Source of the DNA: JAIUNP01 sp020161975
Lineage (GTDB): Bacteria; Pseudomonadota; Alphaproteobacteria; Rhizobiales; Beijerinckiaceae
Direction: 5' to 3'
Assembly: GCA_036745275.1 (NCBI GenBank)
Contig: DAIOGK010000016.1
Span: forward strand, 19,003-83,002
DNA length: 64,000 bases
The translations under genes and the position numbers were made by a program. The notes below the pieces were generated by a model that was not told where the DNA came from, did not search any database, and saw nothing but the letters and a program-made list of their open reading frames with translations. This document shows, one piece after another, positions 29,010-37,502 of this stretch (positions within the stretch are counted from its first letter, which is position 1; each line of letters starts with the position of its first letter).

Positions 29010-29264
29010 ATGATGCATAAATTCGCGGCGGTGGCACTTTTCACAATCGGCCTGAGCCTGCCTGCCAGCGGGCAGGCTCCGTCGCGGCCCGGTGTCGCTG
29101 TGCCGGAAGGAGCGCGCATCGCCAACTATGATGACGATCGCTTACGTGTCTCCTGCCGTCGCAAGGTGCGTCGGCACCTTGGCCCTGCCAAAGGCCGCCA
29201 CACCGGCATGTTGCGCATCGCCTATGTCGAGCAATGTGTCGCAAACGGCGGGCGACTTACCTGA
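29010..29264 (+). CDS. Small secreted two-cysteine protein (copy 1)
   Basis: 84 residues starting at ATG 29010, preceded by GGGGG. A signal peptide runs to about residue 22 (FTIGLSLPASGQ). The mature part carries two cysteines 25 residues apart (VSCRRKVRRHLG ... EQCVANGG) and is rich in arginine. Similarity to the next gene product (29342-29584) in the Cys-x3-Val-x3-LeuGly and Tyr-x-x-Cys pattern suggests the two are diverged tandem paralogues and that the cysteines form a disulfide in the periplasm. Function unknown; I recognise no named family. Confidence 0.6.
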   Translation: MMHKFAAVALFTIGLSLPASGQAPSRPGVAVPEGARIANYDDDRLRVSCRRKVRRHLGPAKGRHTGMLRIAYVEQCVANGGRLT

Positions 29265-29341
29265 AATCATGAAACCAAAACGCGGCTTGTGCGTTCCTCA
29301 ATAAATGGCGGCCTGTTCGCCGAAATCAGAGGAGTATTGAA

Positions 29342-29584
29342 ATGCACATTCGGATGGTTCTAGCACTGGTTTCCACGCTGGCTCTCGCCAATGTTGCACA
29401 GGCGGCATCATCTGGCGGAAAGGTGGTGATCGATGATCGGGTCTATGCCGCCTGCACGAAACAGGTCCTGAAGGAGCTTGGGACGCCCCCCAGTCAGGCT
29501 GCGCATTTTCAGGATTTGTGGGCGGCCCATGCCTATGATTGTGCTGTGAGAAATTCCCGCAAGGAATATCATATCCGCGGCTGA
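29342..29584 (+). CDS. Small secreted two-cysteine protein (copy 2)
   Basis: 80 residues. AGAGGAG lies 7 bases before ATG 29342. The signal peptide MHIRMVLALVSTLALANVAQA is clear. The mature part has two cysteines 28 residues apart (AACTKQVLKELG ... AYDCAVRNS), matching the spacing pattern of the upstream gene. Predicted periplasmic, about 59 residues after cleavage. Unknown function. The gene begins 77 bases after copy 1 and 47 bases before a thioesterase gene on the same strand, so they may be transcribed together. Confidence 0.65.
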   Translation: MHIRMVLALVSTLALANVAQAASSGGKVVIDDRVYAACTKQVLKELGTPPSQAAHFQDLWAAHAYDCAVRNSRKEYHIRG

Positions 29585-29631
29585 TTTGGACGAATCGGAA
29601 GGTGCGGTGTCCCTTCAGCCTGTGAGGTCAA

Positions 29632-30069
29632 ATGCGTGAGCTGAGCGGACTCCAGATCCTTGAACGGATGCTGCGCGGGGAAATCCCGGCGCCAAGCATG
29701 GCCGAGACCTTGTCGTTTACGCTGACTGAGGTGAGCGAGGGCAGGGCGGTCTTCGTGGGCACCACGGGGCCGCATCTGCTCAACCCGATGGGCGCTGTTC
29801 ATGGCGGCTGGTGCATGACGCTGATCGACAGCGCCACGGGCTGTGCCGCCTTGACCTGCCTGCCCACCGGCGTGGGTTACACAACCGTTGAAACCCACAC
29901 CAACATGGTGCGGCCCATTCTTCAGAATGCCGGGCGCGTGACGTGCGAAGCCAGGGTGCTGGCGCGCGGCAGGCAAATCATCACGGCGGAAGCGACGGTG
30001 AAAGACGCCGCAGGTCGGTTGCTGGCCCACGGCGGTTCAACGTTGATGGTGCTTCAGCCGCGCGGCTGA
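29632..30069 (+). CDS. PaaI-family hotdog thioesterase
   Basis: 145 residues with a single hotdog domain. The catalytic region reads HLLNPMGAVHGGWCMTLIDS (about residues 46-65), matching the N-x-x-G-x-x-HGG pattern of PaaI/YbgC-like acyl-CoA thioesterases. The later strand TVETHTNMVRPI is also typical. It probably hydrolyses an acyl-CoA or aryl-CoA. It sits upstream of an acyl-CoA metabolism cluster (30751-37232) but is separated by a gene on the other strand, so a shared pathway is only suggested. Confidence 0.87.
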   Translation: MRELSGLQILERMLRGEIPAPSMAETLSFTLTEVSEGRAVFVGTTGPHLLNPMGAVHGGWCMTLIDSATGCAALTCLPTGVGYTTVETHTNMVRPILQNAGRVTCEARVLARGRQIITAEATVKDAAGRLLAHGGSTLMVLQPRG

Positions 30070-30075
30070 CATGGA

Positions 30076-30456
30076 TCATCCGCGCTGCAACAATTCGATC
30101 CGGACACGGTCCGGCCCTTCGATGAAGGCAATGTGGAGCGTCGGGCTCAGTTCCGTCACATCCTGCTCGATGCGGACACCCTTGATCCGCAATTCGGCAA
30201 CAGCGGCCGTGACATCGCGCACCGTCAGCCCGAGGTGTTCATAGCCCATGAACGGCGCCTTGGGCGGAAAGTGAGTTCCCTCCGCCACCTGCTCGATGAA
30301 CAGTGTCAGTCCGCCCAGCGACAGGACAAGGCGCAGCTTGTCGCCGTTCATCAGGCGCCGCATCTCCCATGCCCCGAAATTGTCGATGTAGAACTGCGCG
30401 GCTTGAACCGGGTCGGCGCTGCGCAGATGAAAATGGTCGATGGTGCAGGGGATCAT
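30076..30456 (-). CDS. VOC (glyoxalase-like) family protein
   Basis: 126 residues from ATG 30456 (MIPCTIDHFHLRSADP); the frame continues upstream without family similarity. It contains one glyoxalase/bleomycin-resistance fold of two beta-alpha-beta-beta-beta repeats. Candidate metal ligands are the His in DHFHLRS, the Glu in LTLFIEQ, the His in EHLGLTVRD and the Glu in VRIELLQ. Members are lyases, epimerases or dioxygenases. Being divergent from the acyl-CoA operon, a methylmalonyl-CoA epimerase-like role is possible, but nothing in the sequence decides this. Confidence 0.8.
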   Translation of the reverse strand: MIPCTIDHFHLRSADPVQAAQFYIDNFGAWEMRRLMNGDKLRLVLSLGGLTLFIEQVAEGTHFPPKAPFMGYEHLGLTVRDVTAAVAELRIKGVRIEQDVTELSPTLHIAFIEGPDRVRIELLQRG

Positions 30457-30750
30457 GAACAGGACTCGCGTGCGGAGGGAATAAGGTTGGCCTGCGCGGC
30501 CAGACAAAACCGCGCGGCACCGTGCTACCACAATGCGCAGCTCAATTCACGCTCGCGGTTTTCCCCCGGCGTCGTCAAACCGCCCGACAGCGACAAAAAG
30601 AGTGGCGTCGAGCGCAGGAGCGGGCAAAATGCAGCTTGGGAATACCTCCAGACCCAATGCACCTGGATCAGTTCGGCCGCAGACGTACCCAACCCAGGCG
30701 TGCTGCGCTGAACTGCCGGACCGGCAACGATTTGACCACAGGAAACGCCC

Positions 30751-31914
30751 ATGAAAACCCTCGGCTCCGACCGCTTTGAAGACATCCGCGATGCGGTTCG
30801 CGCGCTCTGCGCCGAGTTTCCGGCCGAATATCACCGGAAGATCGATGAGGCGCGGGGCTATCCGGAAGCATTCGTCGATGCGCTGACGAAAGCGGGCTGG
30901 ATGGCCGCGCTGATCCCCGAACAATACGGCGGTTCCGGCCTCGGGCTGACCGAAGCGAGCGTGATCATGGAGGAGATCAACCGCGCGGGTGGCAACTCCG
31001 GTGCCTGCCACGGCCAGATGTACAACATGGGCACCTTGATCCGGCACGGCTCGGAGGAGCAGCGCAAGGCCTACCTGCCCAAGATCGCGACCGGCGAATT
31101 GCGCCTGCAATCGATGGGCGTGACCGAGCCGACCACCGGCACGGATACGACCAGGATCAAGACCACCGCCGTGAAGAAGGGTGACCGTTACGTCATCAAT
31201 GGGCAGAAAGTCTGGATCAGCCGCATCCAGCACTCCGACCTGATGATCCTCTTGGCGCGCACCACACCGCTCGATCAGGTGAAGAAGAAGTCCGAAGGCA
31301 TGTCGATCTTCATTGTCGATTTGCGGGACGCCATCGGCAAGGGGCTGGAGGTGCGGCCCATCCTCAACATGGTCAATCACGAGACGAACGAACTGTTTTT
31401 CGACAACCTCGAAATCCCGGTCGAGAACCTGATCGGCGAGGAGGGGCAGGGTTTCAAATACATTCTGACCGGCCTCAACGCCGAGCGCACCCTGATTGCC
31501 GCCGAATGCATCGGCGACGGCTACTGGTTTATCGACAAGGTGACGGCCTACACGAAGGAGCGCGTCGTCTTTGGCCGCCCCATCGGCCAGAATCAGGGCG
31601 TGCAGTTCCCCATCGCCGAGAGCTTCATCGAGGTGGAGGCCGCCAATCTGATGCGCTACGAGGCCTGCCGTCTCTATGACGCGCACCTGCCCTGCGGCGC
31701 ACAGGCCAACATGGCGAAATACCTGGCGGCGAAGGCGTCATGGGAAGCCGCCAACGCCTGCCTGCAATTCCACGGCGGTTTCGGCTTTGCCTGCGAATAC
31801 GATGTCGAGCGCAAGTTCCGCGAGACGCGGCTCTATCAGGTCGCGCCGATCTCGACCAACCTGATCTTGTCCTTTGTCGCCGAACATATTCTCGGCATGC
31901 CGAGGTCGTTCTGA
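30751..31914 (+). CDS. Acyl-CoA dehydrogenase
   Basis: FAD-dependent alpha,beta-dehydrogenase of an acyl-CoA thioester, 387 residues, with AGGAAA 7 bases before the ATG. The N-terminal helical domain, the flavin-contact strand LQSMGVTEPTTGTDTTRIKT, and the C-terminal FHGGFGFACEYDVERKFRETRLY are all visible. At the usual catalytic position (YEGT in short and medium-chain enzymes) the sequence is VAPIST, without glutamate. A glutamate at residue 245 in GLNAERTLIAAE matches the alternative catalytic base used by isovaleryl- and long-chain-type enzymes. The TGA overlaps the start of the CoA-transferase gene (TGATG), so the two are translationally coupled. It is the first gene of a TRAP-linked catabolic operon. 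Confidence 0.92.
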   Translation: MKTLGSDRFEDIRDAVRALCAEFPAEYHRKIDEARGYPEAFVDALTKAGWMAALIPEQYGGSGLGLTEASVIMEEINRAGGNSGACHGQMYNMGTLIRHGSEEQRKAYLPKIATGELRLQSMGVTEPTTGTDTTRIKTTAVKKGDRYVINGQKVWISRIQHSDLMILLARTTPLDQVKKKSEGMSIFIVDLRDAIGKGLEVRPILNMVNHETNELFFDNLEIPVENLIGEEGQGFKYILTGLNAERTLIAAECIGDGYWFIDKVTAYTKERVVFGRPIGQNQGVQFPIAESFIEVEAANLMRYEACRLYDAHLPCGAQANMAKYLAAKASWEAANACLQFHGGFGFACEYDVERKFRETRLYQVAPISTNLILSFVAEHILGMPRSF

Positions 31915-33017
31915 TGACAAAGCAATTGCCGTTGACCGGTCTGACCGTCATTGCCATCGAACAGGCGGTCGCCGCTCCCTTCTGTACCTCGCGGCTGGCG
32001 GATGCGGGCGCTACCGTTATCAAGATCGAGCGGCCCGAAGGGGATTTCGCACGCGGCTATGATGCGGTCGCCAAGGGCCAGTCGAGTTATTTCGTCTGGC
32101 TCAACCGGGGCAAACGCTCGGTGGTGGTGGACATGGCCTCGCCCGATGGCAAGGCGAAGATGCGCGAGCTGATTTCAGGCGCCGACGTCGTTGTCCAGAA
32201 CCTGAAACCCGGCGCGCTGGATCGCCTCGGCTTCGGGCCGGAAGCGCTGCGCAAGCAATATCCCCGCCTCATCGTTTGCTCGATTTCGGGCTATGGCGAA
32301 ACCGGACCTATGGCGGATCGCAAGGCGTATGATTTGCTGATCCAGGCCGAATCCGGGCTGTGTTCAATCACCGGCGGGCCATCGGAGCCGGCGCGCGTCG
32401 GCATATCGATTGTCGATGTCGCGACCGGTGCCACCGCCCACGCCGCTGTGCTGGAAGCACTGATCGGGCGCTCCGTCACTGGTGAGGGCGCGGATATCCG
32501 GGTCTCGATGTTCGATGTAATGGCGGACTGGCTGACTGTGCCGCTGCTCAACCATGAAGGCGGCAAGCCGCCCAGGCGCGTCGGCCTCGCGCATACCTCC
32601 ATCGCGCCTTACGGCGTGTTCACGACCAAAGACGGCAAGCAGGTGCTGATCTCGATCCAGTCCGAGAGGGAATGGGTCAAGTTCTGCGCCGCGTTCCTCA
32701 AGGATGCCGACATTCCCAAAGACCCGCGTTTTGCCACCAACGTTGCGCGTGTCGCCAACCGTCCCGCGACCGACAGCATGGTGCAGGCGGCCTTCGGCGC
32801 GCTGACCGCGACCGAAGCCGAAGCGCGGCTGATCGCCGCGGACACGGCTTTCGCCTCGGTCAACGACATGGATGGATTGTCGCATCACCCGCACCTCAGA
32901 CGCATCACCGTCGACACACCGAATGGCCCCGTCGCCTATCCCGCGCCGGCGCCGATCCTGGCGGGCGAAGAACGAACATATGGCAATGTGCCGGGTATCG
33001 GAGAGGACATCGCATGA
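31914..33017 (+). CDS. Class III CoA-transferase (CaiB/BaiF/Frc family)
   Basis: 367 residues from ATG 31914. The N-terminal QLPLTGLTVIAIEQAVAAPF and the strand VIKIERPEGDFARGYD are typical of the family. The likely catalytic aspartate that forms the enzyme-CoA anhydride is D140 in RKAYDLLIQAESG, and GETGPMADR precedes it. Family members move CoA between carboxylic acids by an intertwined dimer. It is coupled to the acyl-CoA dehydrogenase before it and to the MaoC-like gene after it (ATGA overlap), so it probably activates the acid brought in by the downstream TRAP transporter. The exact donor and acceptor are unknown. Confidence 0.92.
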   Translation: MTKQLPLTGLTVIAIEQAVAAPFCTSRLADAGATVIKIERPEGDFARGYDAVAKGQSSYFVWLNRGKRSVVVDMASPDGKAKMRELISGADVVVQNLKPGALDRLGFGPEALRKQYPRLIVCSISGYGETGPMADRKAYDLLIQAESGLCSITGGPSEPARVGISIVDVATGATAHAAVLEALIGRSVTGEGADIRVSMFDVMADWLTVPLLNHEGGKPPRRVGLAHTSIAPYGVFTTKDGKQVLISIQSEREWVKFCAAFLKDADIPKDPRFATNVARVANRPATDSMVQAAFGALTATEAEARLIAADTAFASVNDMDGLSHHPHLRRITVDTPNGPVAYPAPAPILAGEERTYGNVPGIGEDIA

Positions 33018-33859
33018 GCAACGACGCATCGCTTGATATCGCCCACCTCCGCCAATGGATCGGGCGCGAGGAAACGGTTGAAGATATCGTCAGCGAGGAC
33101 CTTGCGCGGAAGTTCCACGCCATGCTCTCCCTGAACGGCCCGGTGCCGAAGGCGGGCGATCCTGCACCACGCATCATCCATTTCTGTCTCGGCCAGCCAG
33201 CGGTGCCGCCCGCTGGCCTCGGACGGGACGGGCATCCCGCGCGTGGCGGTTTTCTTCCCCCCGTCGGCCTGCCACGTCGCATGTGGGCGGGCGGTGCCTT
33301 CACCTTCCACGATGAGCTGAAGGTGGGTGATTTGGTCACAAAGACCTCGCGCATCGCAGATGTGGTGATGAAAGACGGGCGCACCGGCCCGCTCTGCTTC
33401 GTCACGGTCAATCATCACATCGCTGTCGACGGTCGTGGCATTCTCGATGAGCGGCAGGACATCGTGTATCGCAGCGATGATACCGGCGCTGTCAAAAGCG
33501 CAGAGCCCGCGCCGCAGGGCAGTCACACCCGGCCTTTCGATACCACGACGACGACGCTGTTCCGCTATTCCGCGCTGACTTTCAACGGCCATCGTATCCA
33601 CTACGACCGGCGCTATGCCATTGAGGTTGAGGGGTACGGCGGACTGGTCGTGCACGGGCCGATGCAGGCGACGCTGTTGCATAATTTCGCTGCCGAAATC
33701 AAAGGTGCGCTGCCCAGTCGCTTCTCCTTCCGCGGGCTCTCGCCGCTCATCGATGATGATGACTGTCACCTCCATGCCGTGCCCGGCGACGGCCCCATGA
33801 AGCTCTGGACCGCACGCACCGGTGGGCCCGTGGCGATGCAGGCGGAAGCGCACTGGTGA
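33014..33859 (+). CDS. MaoC-like acyl-CoA hydratase (mesaconyl-C4-CoA hydratase-type)
   Basis: 281 residues from ATG 33014, overlapping the CoA-transferase stop by 4 bases. It is a double-hotdog protein: an N-terminal half with GFLPPVGLPRRMWAGGAFTF and a C-terminal half with LFRYSALTFNGHRIHYDRRYA. The latter carries the hydratase His/Asp motif (about residues 185-204) and is typical of the FAS1-dehydratase/mesaconyl-C4-CoA hydratase branch. The expected reaction is addition of water to an unsaturated acyl-CoA, the step after dehydrogenation by the upstream enzyme. No lyase or thiolase that would complete the route is in the operon. Confidence 0.85.
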   Translation: MSNDASLDIAHLRQWIGREETVEDIVSEDLARKFHAMLSLNGPVPKAGDPAPRIIHFCLGQPAVPPAGLGRDGHPARGGFLPPVGLPRRMWAGGAFTFHDELKVGDLVTKTSRIADVVMKDGRTGPLCFVTVNHHIAVDGRGILDERQDIVYRSDDTGAVKSAEPAPQGSHTRPFDTTTTTLFRYSALTFNGHRIHYDRRYAIEVEGYGGLVVHGPMQATLLHNFAAEIKGALPSRFSFRGLSPLIDDDDCHLHAVPGDGPMKLWTARTGGPVAMQAEAHW

Positions 33860-33955
33860 TGGCGCATTTCGTGGATTTCATCACACCGCTGTTTGTGCCG
33901 GCTAACGGGCCTGATCGTTTCCCGCGGGCGAAAAGTTCTTGAGATGACCGGCAGT

Positions 33956-33981
33956 ATGTGCACGTTTGTTGCCAAGCACAT
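33956..33981. promoter_or_regulatory. Inverted repeat upstream of the TRAP transporter genes
   Basis: ATGTGC (33956-33961) and GCACAT (33976-33981) are exact inverted arms 14 bases apart, 42 bases before the dctP start. The position and symmetry fit a regulator operator, but arms this short can arise by chance and no regulator gene lies nearby. Confidence 0.3.
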
Positions 33982-34023
33982 GTCTCAAAATGTGAATCCA
34001 AACAAAAATCGGGAGGAAAGACC

Positions 34024-35043
34024 ATGAAAATCACCAAGCGCAACGTGCTCTGCTCCGCCATCGCGATCGCAGGTTCTGCCTGGCTGACTCAAGCGCCCGT
34101 GCAGGCACAGGCCCCCATCGTCATCAAGTTCAGCCATGTGGTGGCGCCCGATACCCCGAAGGGCAAAGGCTCGGATAAATTCAAGGAACTGGCGGAGAAA
34201 TACACCGGCGGCAAGGTGAAGGTGGAGGTCTATCCGAACTCCCAGCTTTACAAGGACAAGGAAGAGCTTGAGGCGCTGCAACTGGGCGCGGTGCAGATGC
34301 TCGCCCCCTCGCTCGCCAAGTTCGGCCCCCTCGGCGCCAAGGAGTTCGAGGTGTTCGACCTGCCGTTCCTGTTCAAGGACCGTGCGGCGCTCGCCAAGGT
34401 GACGAACGGTCCGCTCGGCAAGGCGCTGTTCGAGAAACTGACGGACAAGGGCATCACCGGCCTGGCCTATTGGGACAACGGCTTCAAGATTTTCTCGGCC
34501 AACAAGCCCTTGAAGACGCCTGACGACATGCTGGGCCTGAAAATCCGCATCCAGTCCTCGAAGGTGCTGGAAGCGCAGATGAAGGCACTGGGAGCCATCC
34601 CTCAGGTCATGGCCTTCTCGGAAGTCTATCAGGCTCTTCAGACCGGCGTGGTGGACGGGCAGGAAAACACGCCCTCCAACATGTACACCCAGAAAATGCA
34701 CGAGGTGCAGAAGAACACGACCGTCACCAACCACGGCTACATCGGCTATGCGGTGATCGTGAACAAGAAGTTCTGGGACGGACTGCCGGCTGATATTCGC
34801 ACCCAGCTCGACAAGGCCATGGCGGAAGCGACGGCTTATGCCAACGAGATCTCCAAGAAGGAGAATGACGACGCAATGACGGCCATGAAAAACTCGGGCA
34901 AGACGGCGATCTACACGCCAACCGAAGCCGAGTACAAGCAGTGGGTCAAGGCGGTGCTGCCAGTCCATGCCGAAGTGACAAGCCGGGTGGGCAAGGACAC
35001 CATCGAGGCGGTCTACAAGGCCGTTGGCGATCCCCGCAAGTAA
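34024..35043 (+). CDS. dctP: TRAP transporter substrate-binding protein (DctP family)
   Basis: 339 residues from ATG 34024, with GGGAGGAAAG just upstream; earlier in-frame codons lack a site. The signal peptide (1-30, ending PVQAQA) exports it to the periplasm. Typical DctP features are the opening strand IVIKFSHVVAPDTPKGKGSDKF, the carboxylate-binding arginine in LKIRIQSSK (about residue 180), and MAFSEVYQALQTGVVDGQEN. It delivers an organic acid to the DctQ-DctM permease. The neighbouring CoA-transferase and hydratase suggest the ligand is the acid they process, possibly a dicarboxylate. Confidence 0.94.
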   Translation: MKITKRNVLCSAIAIAGSAWLTQAPVQAQAPIVIKFSHVVAPDTPKGKGSDKFKELAEKYTGGKVKVEVYPNSQLYKDKEELEALQLGAVQMLAPSLAKFGPLGAKEFEVFDLPFLFKDRAALAKVTNGPLGKALFEKLTDKGITGLAYWDNGFKIFSANKPLKTPDDMLGLKIRIQSSKVLEAQMKALGAIPQVMAFSEVYQALQTGVVDGQENTPSNMYTQKMHEVQKNTTVTNHGYIGYAVIVNKKFWDGLPADIRTQLDKAMAEATAYANEISKKENDDAMTAMKNSGKTAIYTPTEAEYKQWVKAVLPVHAEVTSRVGKDTIEAVYKAVGDPRK

Positions 35044-35100
35044 GCGCCCGCAACAGCTTGAGGGGCGGTGCTCGCATCGCCCCGTCGATGGGGGCGCGCC

Positions 35101-35754
35101 ATGTTGCGGATTCTGGATCGGCTGGAAGAAATTATCATTGCAACGCTGATCGCGCTGGCGACCATCGTCATTTTCGTGGCGGTGGTGCACCGATACGGGA
35201 TCACCATGGCGATCGACCTTGCCAAATGGGGCAAGGCGAACGGGCAGCAGTGGCTGTTCGATGGTGGGCGCTCGGTATTCAATTTCCTGCGCGGCTTCAA
35301 CCTCACCTGGGCGCAGGAACTCTGCATCTATCTCTTTGTCTGGATGGCGAAATTCGGCGCCGCCTATGGCGCACGCACGGGCATCCATGTCGGCGTCGAT
35401 GTGGCCGTCAAGAGCCTTAATCTGGCTTCCCAGCGCGTCGTGATCCTGTTTGCACTGGCAGCGGGCGCGCTGTTCACCTTCATTGTCGGGTCACTCGGCG
35501 CGCGCTTTGTCTGGCACATCGGTCATACCGATCAAGTTTCGCCCGATCTCGAAATGCCGATGTGGCTTGTCTATCTCGCGGTGCCGCTGGGATCATACCT
35601 GATGTGTTTTCGCTTCCTTCAGGTGGCGTCGAACTATCTGAGAACCGGCGAATTGCCGCAACACGACCATTCACATGTCGATGGTCTCGATGAAGTGCAG
35701 GATGCCTTGCCCGGAACACTCTCCGAAGAACGCCTGAAGGGAGTGTCACCATGA
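35101..35754 (+). CDS. dctQ: TRAP transporter small permease (DctQ family)
   Basis: 217 residues from ATG 35101; a GTG at 35068 is less likely. Four hydrophobic helices are visible (about 12-30, 70-90, 108-128, 150-172) with the family pattern TWAQELCIYLFVWMAKFGAAYG and the conserved GIHVGVDV. It is the small membrane subunit that couples the binding protein to the DctM carrier. The C-terminal HDHSHVDGLDEVQD tail is longer and more polar than in many DctQ proteins. It overlaps dctM by 4 bases. Confidence 0.92.
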   Translation: MLRILDRLEEIIIATLIALATIVIFVAVVHRYGITMAIDLAKWGKANGQQWLFDGGRSVFNFLRGFNLTWAQELCIYLFVWMAKFGAAYGARTGIHVGVDVAVKSLNLASQRVVILFALAAGALFTFIVGSLGARFVWHIGHTDQVSPDLEMPMWLVYLAVPLGSYLMCFRFLQVASNYLRTGELPQHDHSHVDGLDEVQDALPGTLSEERLKGVSP

Positions 35755-37232
35755 GCACGACCGCGACCGGCACCGCCGCAACCGGCGCCCATCCGCCGGA
35801 AGATTCGGGCTCCGCGCTGCGCGGCTGGATCATCGTTCTCATCCCCTTGGCGCTGCTCATGGGGTGTCTTGCCGGCAAGTTCGGCCTCATCCCGATGTCG
35901 AGCGGCCTGCGCGTGACGATGATCTTCATGCTCCTCGTCGCGATGATGCTGACAGGCATGCCGATCTCGATCGCGCTCGGTCTTACGGTGCTGACCTTCC
36001 TCTTCACCCTGACCGAAGTGCCGATGGATTCGGTGGCGTTGAAACTCTTCACCGGCATCGAAAAGTTCGAGATCATGGCGATCCCGTTCTTCATCCTCGC
36101 CGGCAACTTCCTGACGTCTGGCGGCGTTGCGCGACGCATGATCAATTTCGCGACTGCCATGATCGGCCATTGGCACGGCGGCCTCGGCCTTGCGGGCGTC
36201 ATGGCCTGCGCGCTGTTTGCGGCCGTCTCGGGCTCATCGCCTGCGACGGTGGTCGCTATCGGCTCGATCATCCTGCCGGCGATGGTGAAGCAGGGGTTTC
36301 CCAACCGCTTCGGCGCCGGCATCATCACCACGTCCGGCGCGCTCGGCATCCTCATTCCACCGTCCATCGTGATGGTGATGTATGCGGTGGCGACCTCCGG
36401 CATGGTGGTGGAAGGGCCGACAGGCGAGAAGGTATCGTCCGCCTCGGTCGGGCAACTCTTCATGGCAGGCGTCATCCCGGGCCTGATGCTGGCGGCCAGC
36501 CTTGGCTTCACCACCTGGTGGCGCGCACGAAAGTTCGGCTATCCGCGAATGCCCAAAGCGAGCTGGAGCACGCGCTGGACGTCCCTGCGTGACAGTTTTT
36601 GGGGGCTGTTGCTCATCGTCATTGTGATCGGCGGCATCTACTCGGGCGTCTTCACGCCCACGGAAGCGGCGGCAATCAGCGCGGCCTATGCCTTCGTCAT
36701 TGCCGTCTTCGTCTACAAGGACATGACACTGAAAGACGTGCCGAAGGTGCTTTTGTCCTCGGCGTCCATGTCGGCGATGCTGCTCTACATCATCACCAAC
36801 GCAGTGCTGTTCTCCTTCCTGATGACGCACGAGAACATTCCGCAGGCCATGGCCAGCTGGATTTCGGGTGCGGGCGTCAACTGGATCGTCTTCCTGCTCC
36901 TGGTCAATCTGCTGCTGCTGCTGGCCGGCAATGTCATGGAGCCGTCCTCCATCGTGCTGATCATGGCGCCGATCCTGTTCCCGATGGCGGTGAAGCTCGG
37001 CATCGATCCGGTGCATTTCGGCATTCTGATCGTAGTTAACATGGAGGTTGGCATGTGCCACCCGCCGGTAGGCCTCAATCTCTATGTCGCTTCAGGCATC
37101 ACCAAGATGGGTATCACGGAACTGACCGTGGCCGTTTGGCCGTGGCTGCTGACGATGCTGATCTTCCTTGCCCTCGTCACCTACGTGCCGGAAGTCTCGC
37201 TGTTCCTGCCCCGCATTCTGGGGATGTTGTAG
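35751..37232 (+). CDS. dctM: TRAP transporter large permease (DctM family)
   Basis: 493 residues, about 12 to 13 transmembrane segments. This is the ion-driven transport subunit. DctM landmarks are GMPISIALGLTVL, PFFILAGNFLTSGGVARRMI, the GSSPATVVAIGSIILPAM segment, LGILIPPSIVMVMYAV, FTPTEAAAISAAYAF, and the C-terminal MCHPPVGLNLYVASGI. It begins ATGA over the dctQ stop, so dctPQM is complete and ends the operon that began with the acyl-CoA dehydrogenase at 30751. No C-terminal fusion is seen. Confidence 0.94.
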   Translation: MSTTATGTAATGAHPPEDSGSALRGWIIVLIPLALLMGCLAGKFGLIPMSSGLRVTMIFMLLVAMMLTGMPISIALGLTVLTFLFTLTEVPMDSVALKLFTGIEKFEIMAIPFFILAGNFLTSGGVARRMINFATAMIGHWHGGLGLAGVMACALFAAVSGSSPATVVAIGSIILPAMVKQGFPNRFGAGIITTSGALGILIPPSIVMVMYAVATSGMVVEGPTGEKVSSASVGQLFMAGVIPGLMLAASLGFTTWWRARKFGYPRMPKASWSTRWTSLRDSFWGLLLIVIVIGGIYSGVFTPTEAAAISAAYAFVIAVFVYKDMTLKDVPKVLLSSASMSAMLLYIITNAVLFSFLMTHENIPQAMASWISGAGVNWIVFLLLVNLLLLLAGNVMEPSSIVLIMAPILFPMAVKLGIDPVHFGILIVVNMEVGMCHPPVGLNLYVASGITKMGITELTVAVWPWLLTMLIFLALVTYVPEVSLFLPRILGML

Positions 37233-37412
37233 GTGAATGGCGGCTCGCTGCCGTCAATCATCGTCTGCTGAATCATAAGGCTGGCGAGCCGCGAAACCGG
37301 CGCCCCTCAAGGTCATGGCGACAGCCACAGACCAATTCCACCGGACTGTCATTTTATAGAATGGCAGCCAAAAACAATCATTATATGACAATAACTTACA
37401 AGTTGAAGTTCA

Positions 37413-37502
37413 TGGCGGAAGGGGTGGGATTCGAACCCACGGTGGGCTTCCACCCACGGCGGTTTTCAAGACCGCTGCCTTAAACCACTCGGCCACCCTT
37501 CC
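37413..37502 (-). tRNA. tRNA-Ser (anticodon UGA)
   Basis: Minus-strand tRNA gene of 90 bases. The acceptor arms GGAAGGG and CCCTTCC pair. The anticodon stem is GCGGT/ACCGC with loop CTTGAAA, giving anticodon TGA. A long variable arm (CGTGGGTGGAAGCCCACC) marks a class II tRNA as expected for serine. The T-arm GGGTTCGAATCCC is standard, and the 3' CCA is encoded at 37415-37413. No integrated element or flanking repeat is visible next to it. Confidence 0.95.

Noticed and set aside
25770..29018. Very long open frame on the minus strand opposite valS (over 1000 codons)
   Set aside because: It is a mirror of the valS codon pattern in GC-rich DNA. The translation is rich in His, Arg and Gly with no family features, and valS on the other strand is certain.
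37240..37292. Inverted GCGGCTCGC/GCGAGCCGC after dctM as a terminator
   Set aside because: The arms are 35 bases apart and no T-run follows, so it does not have terminator form.
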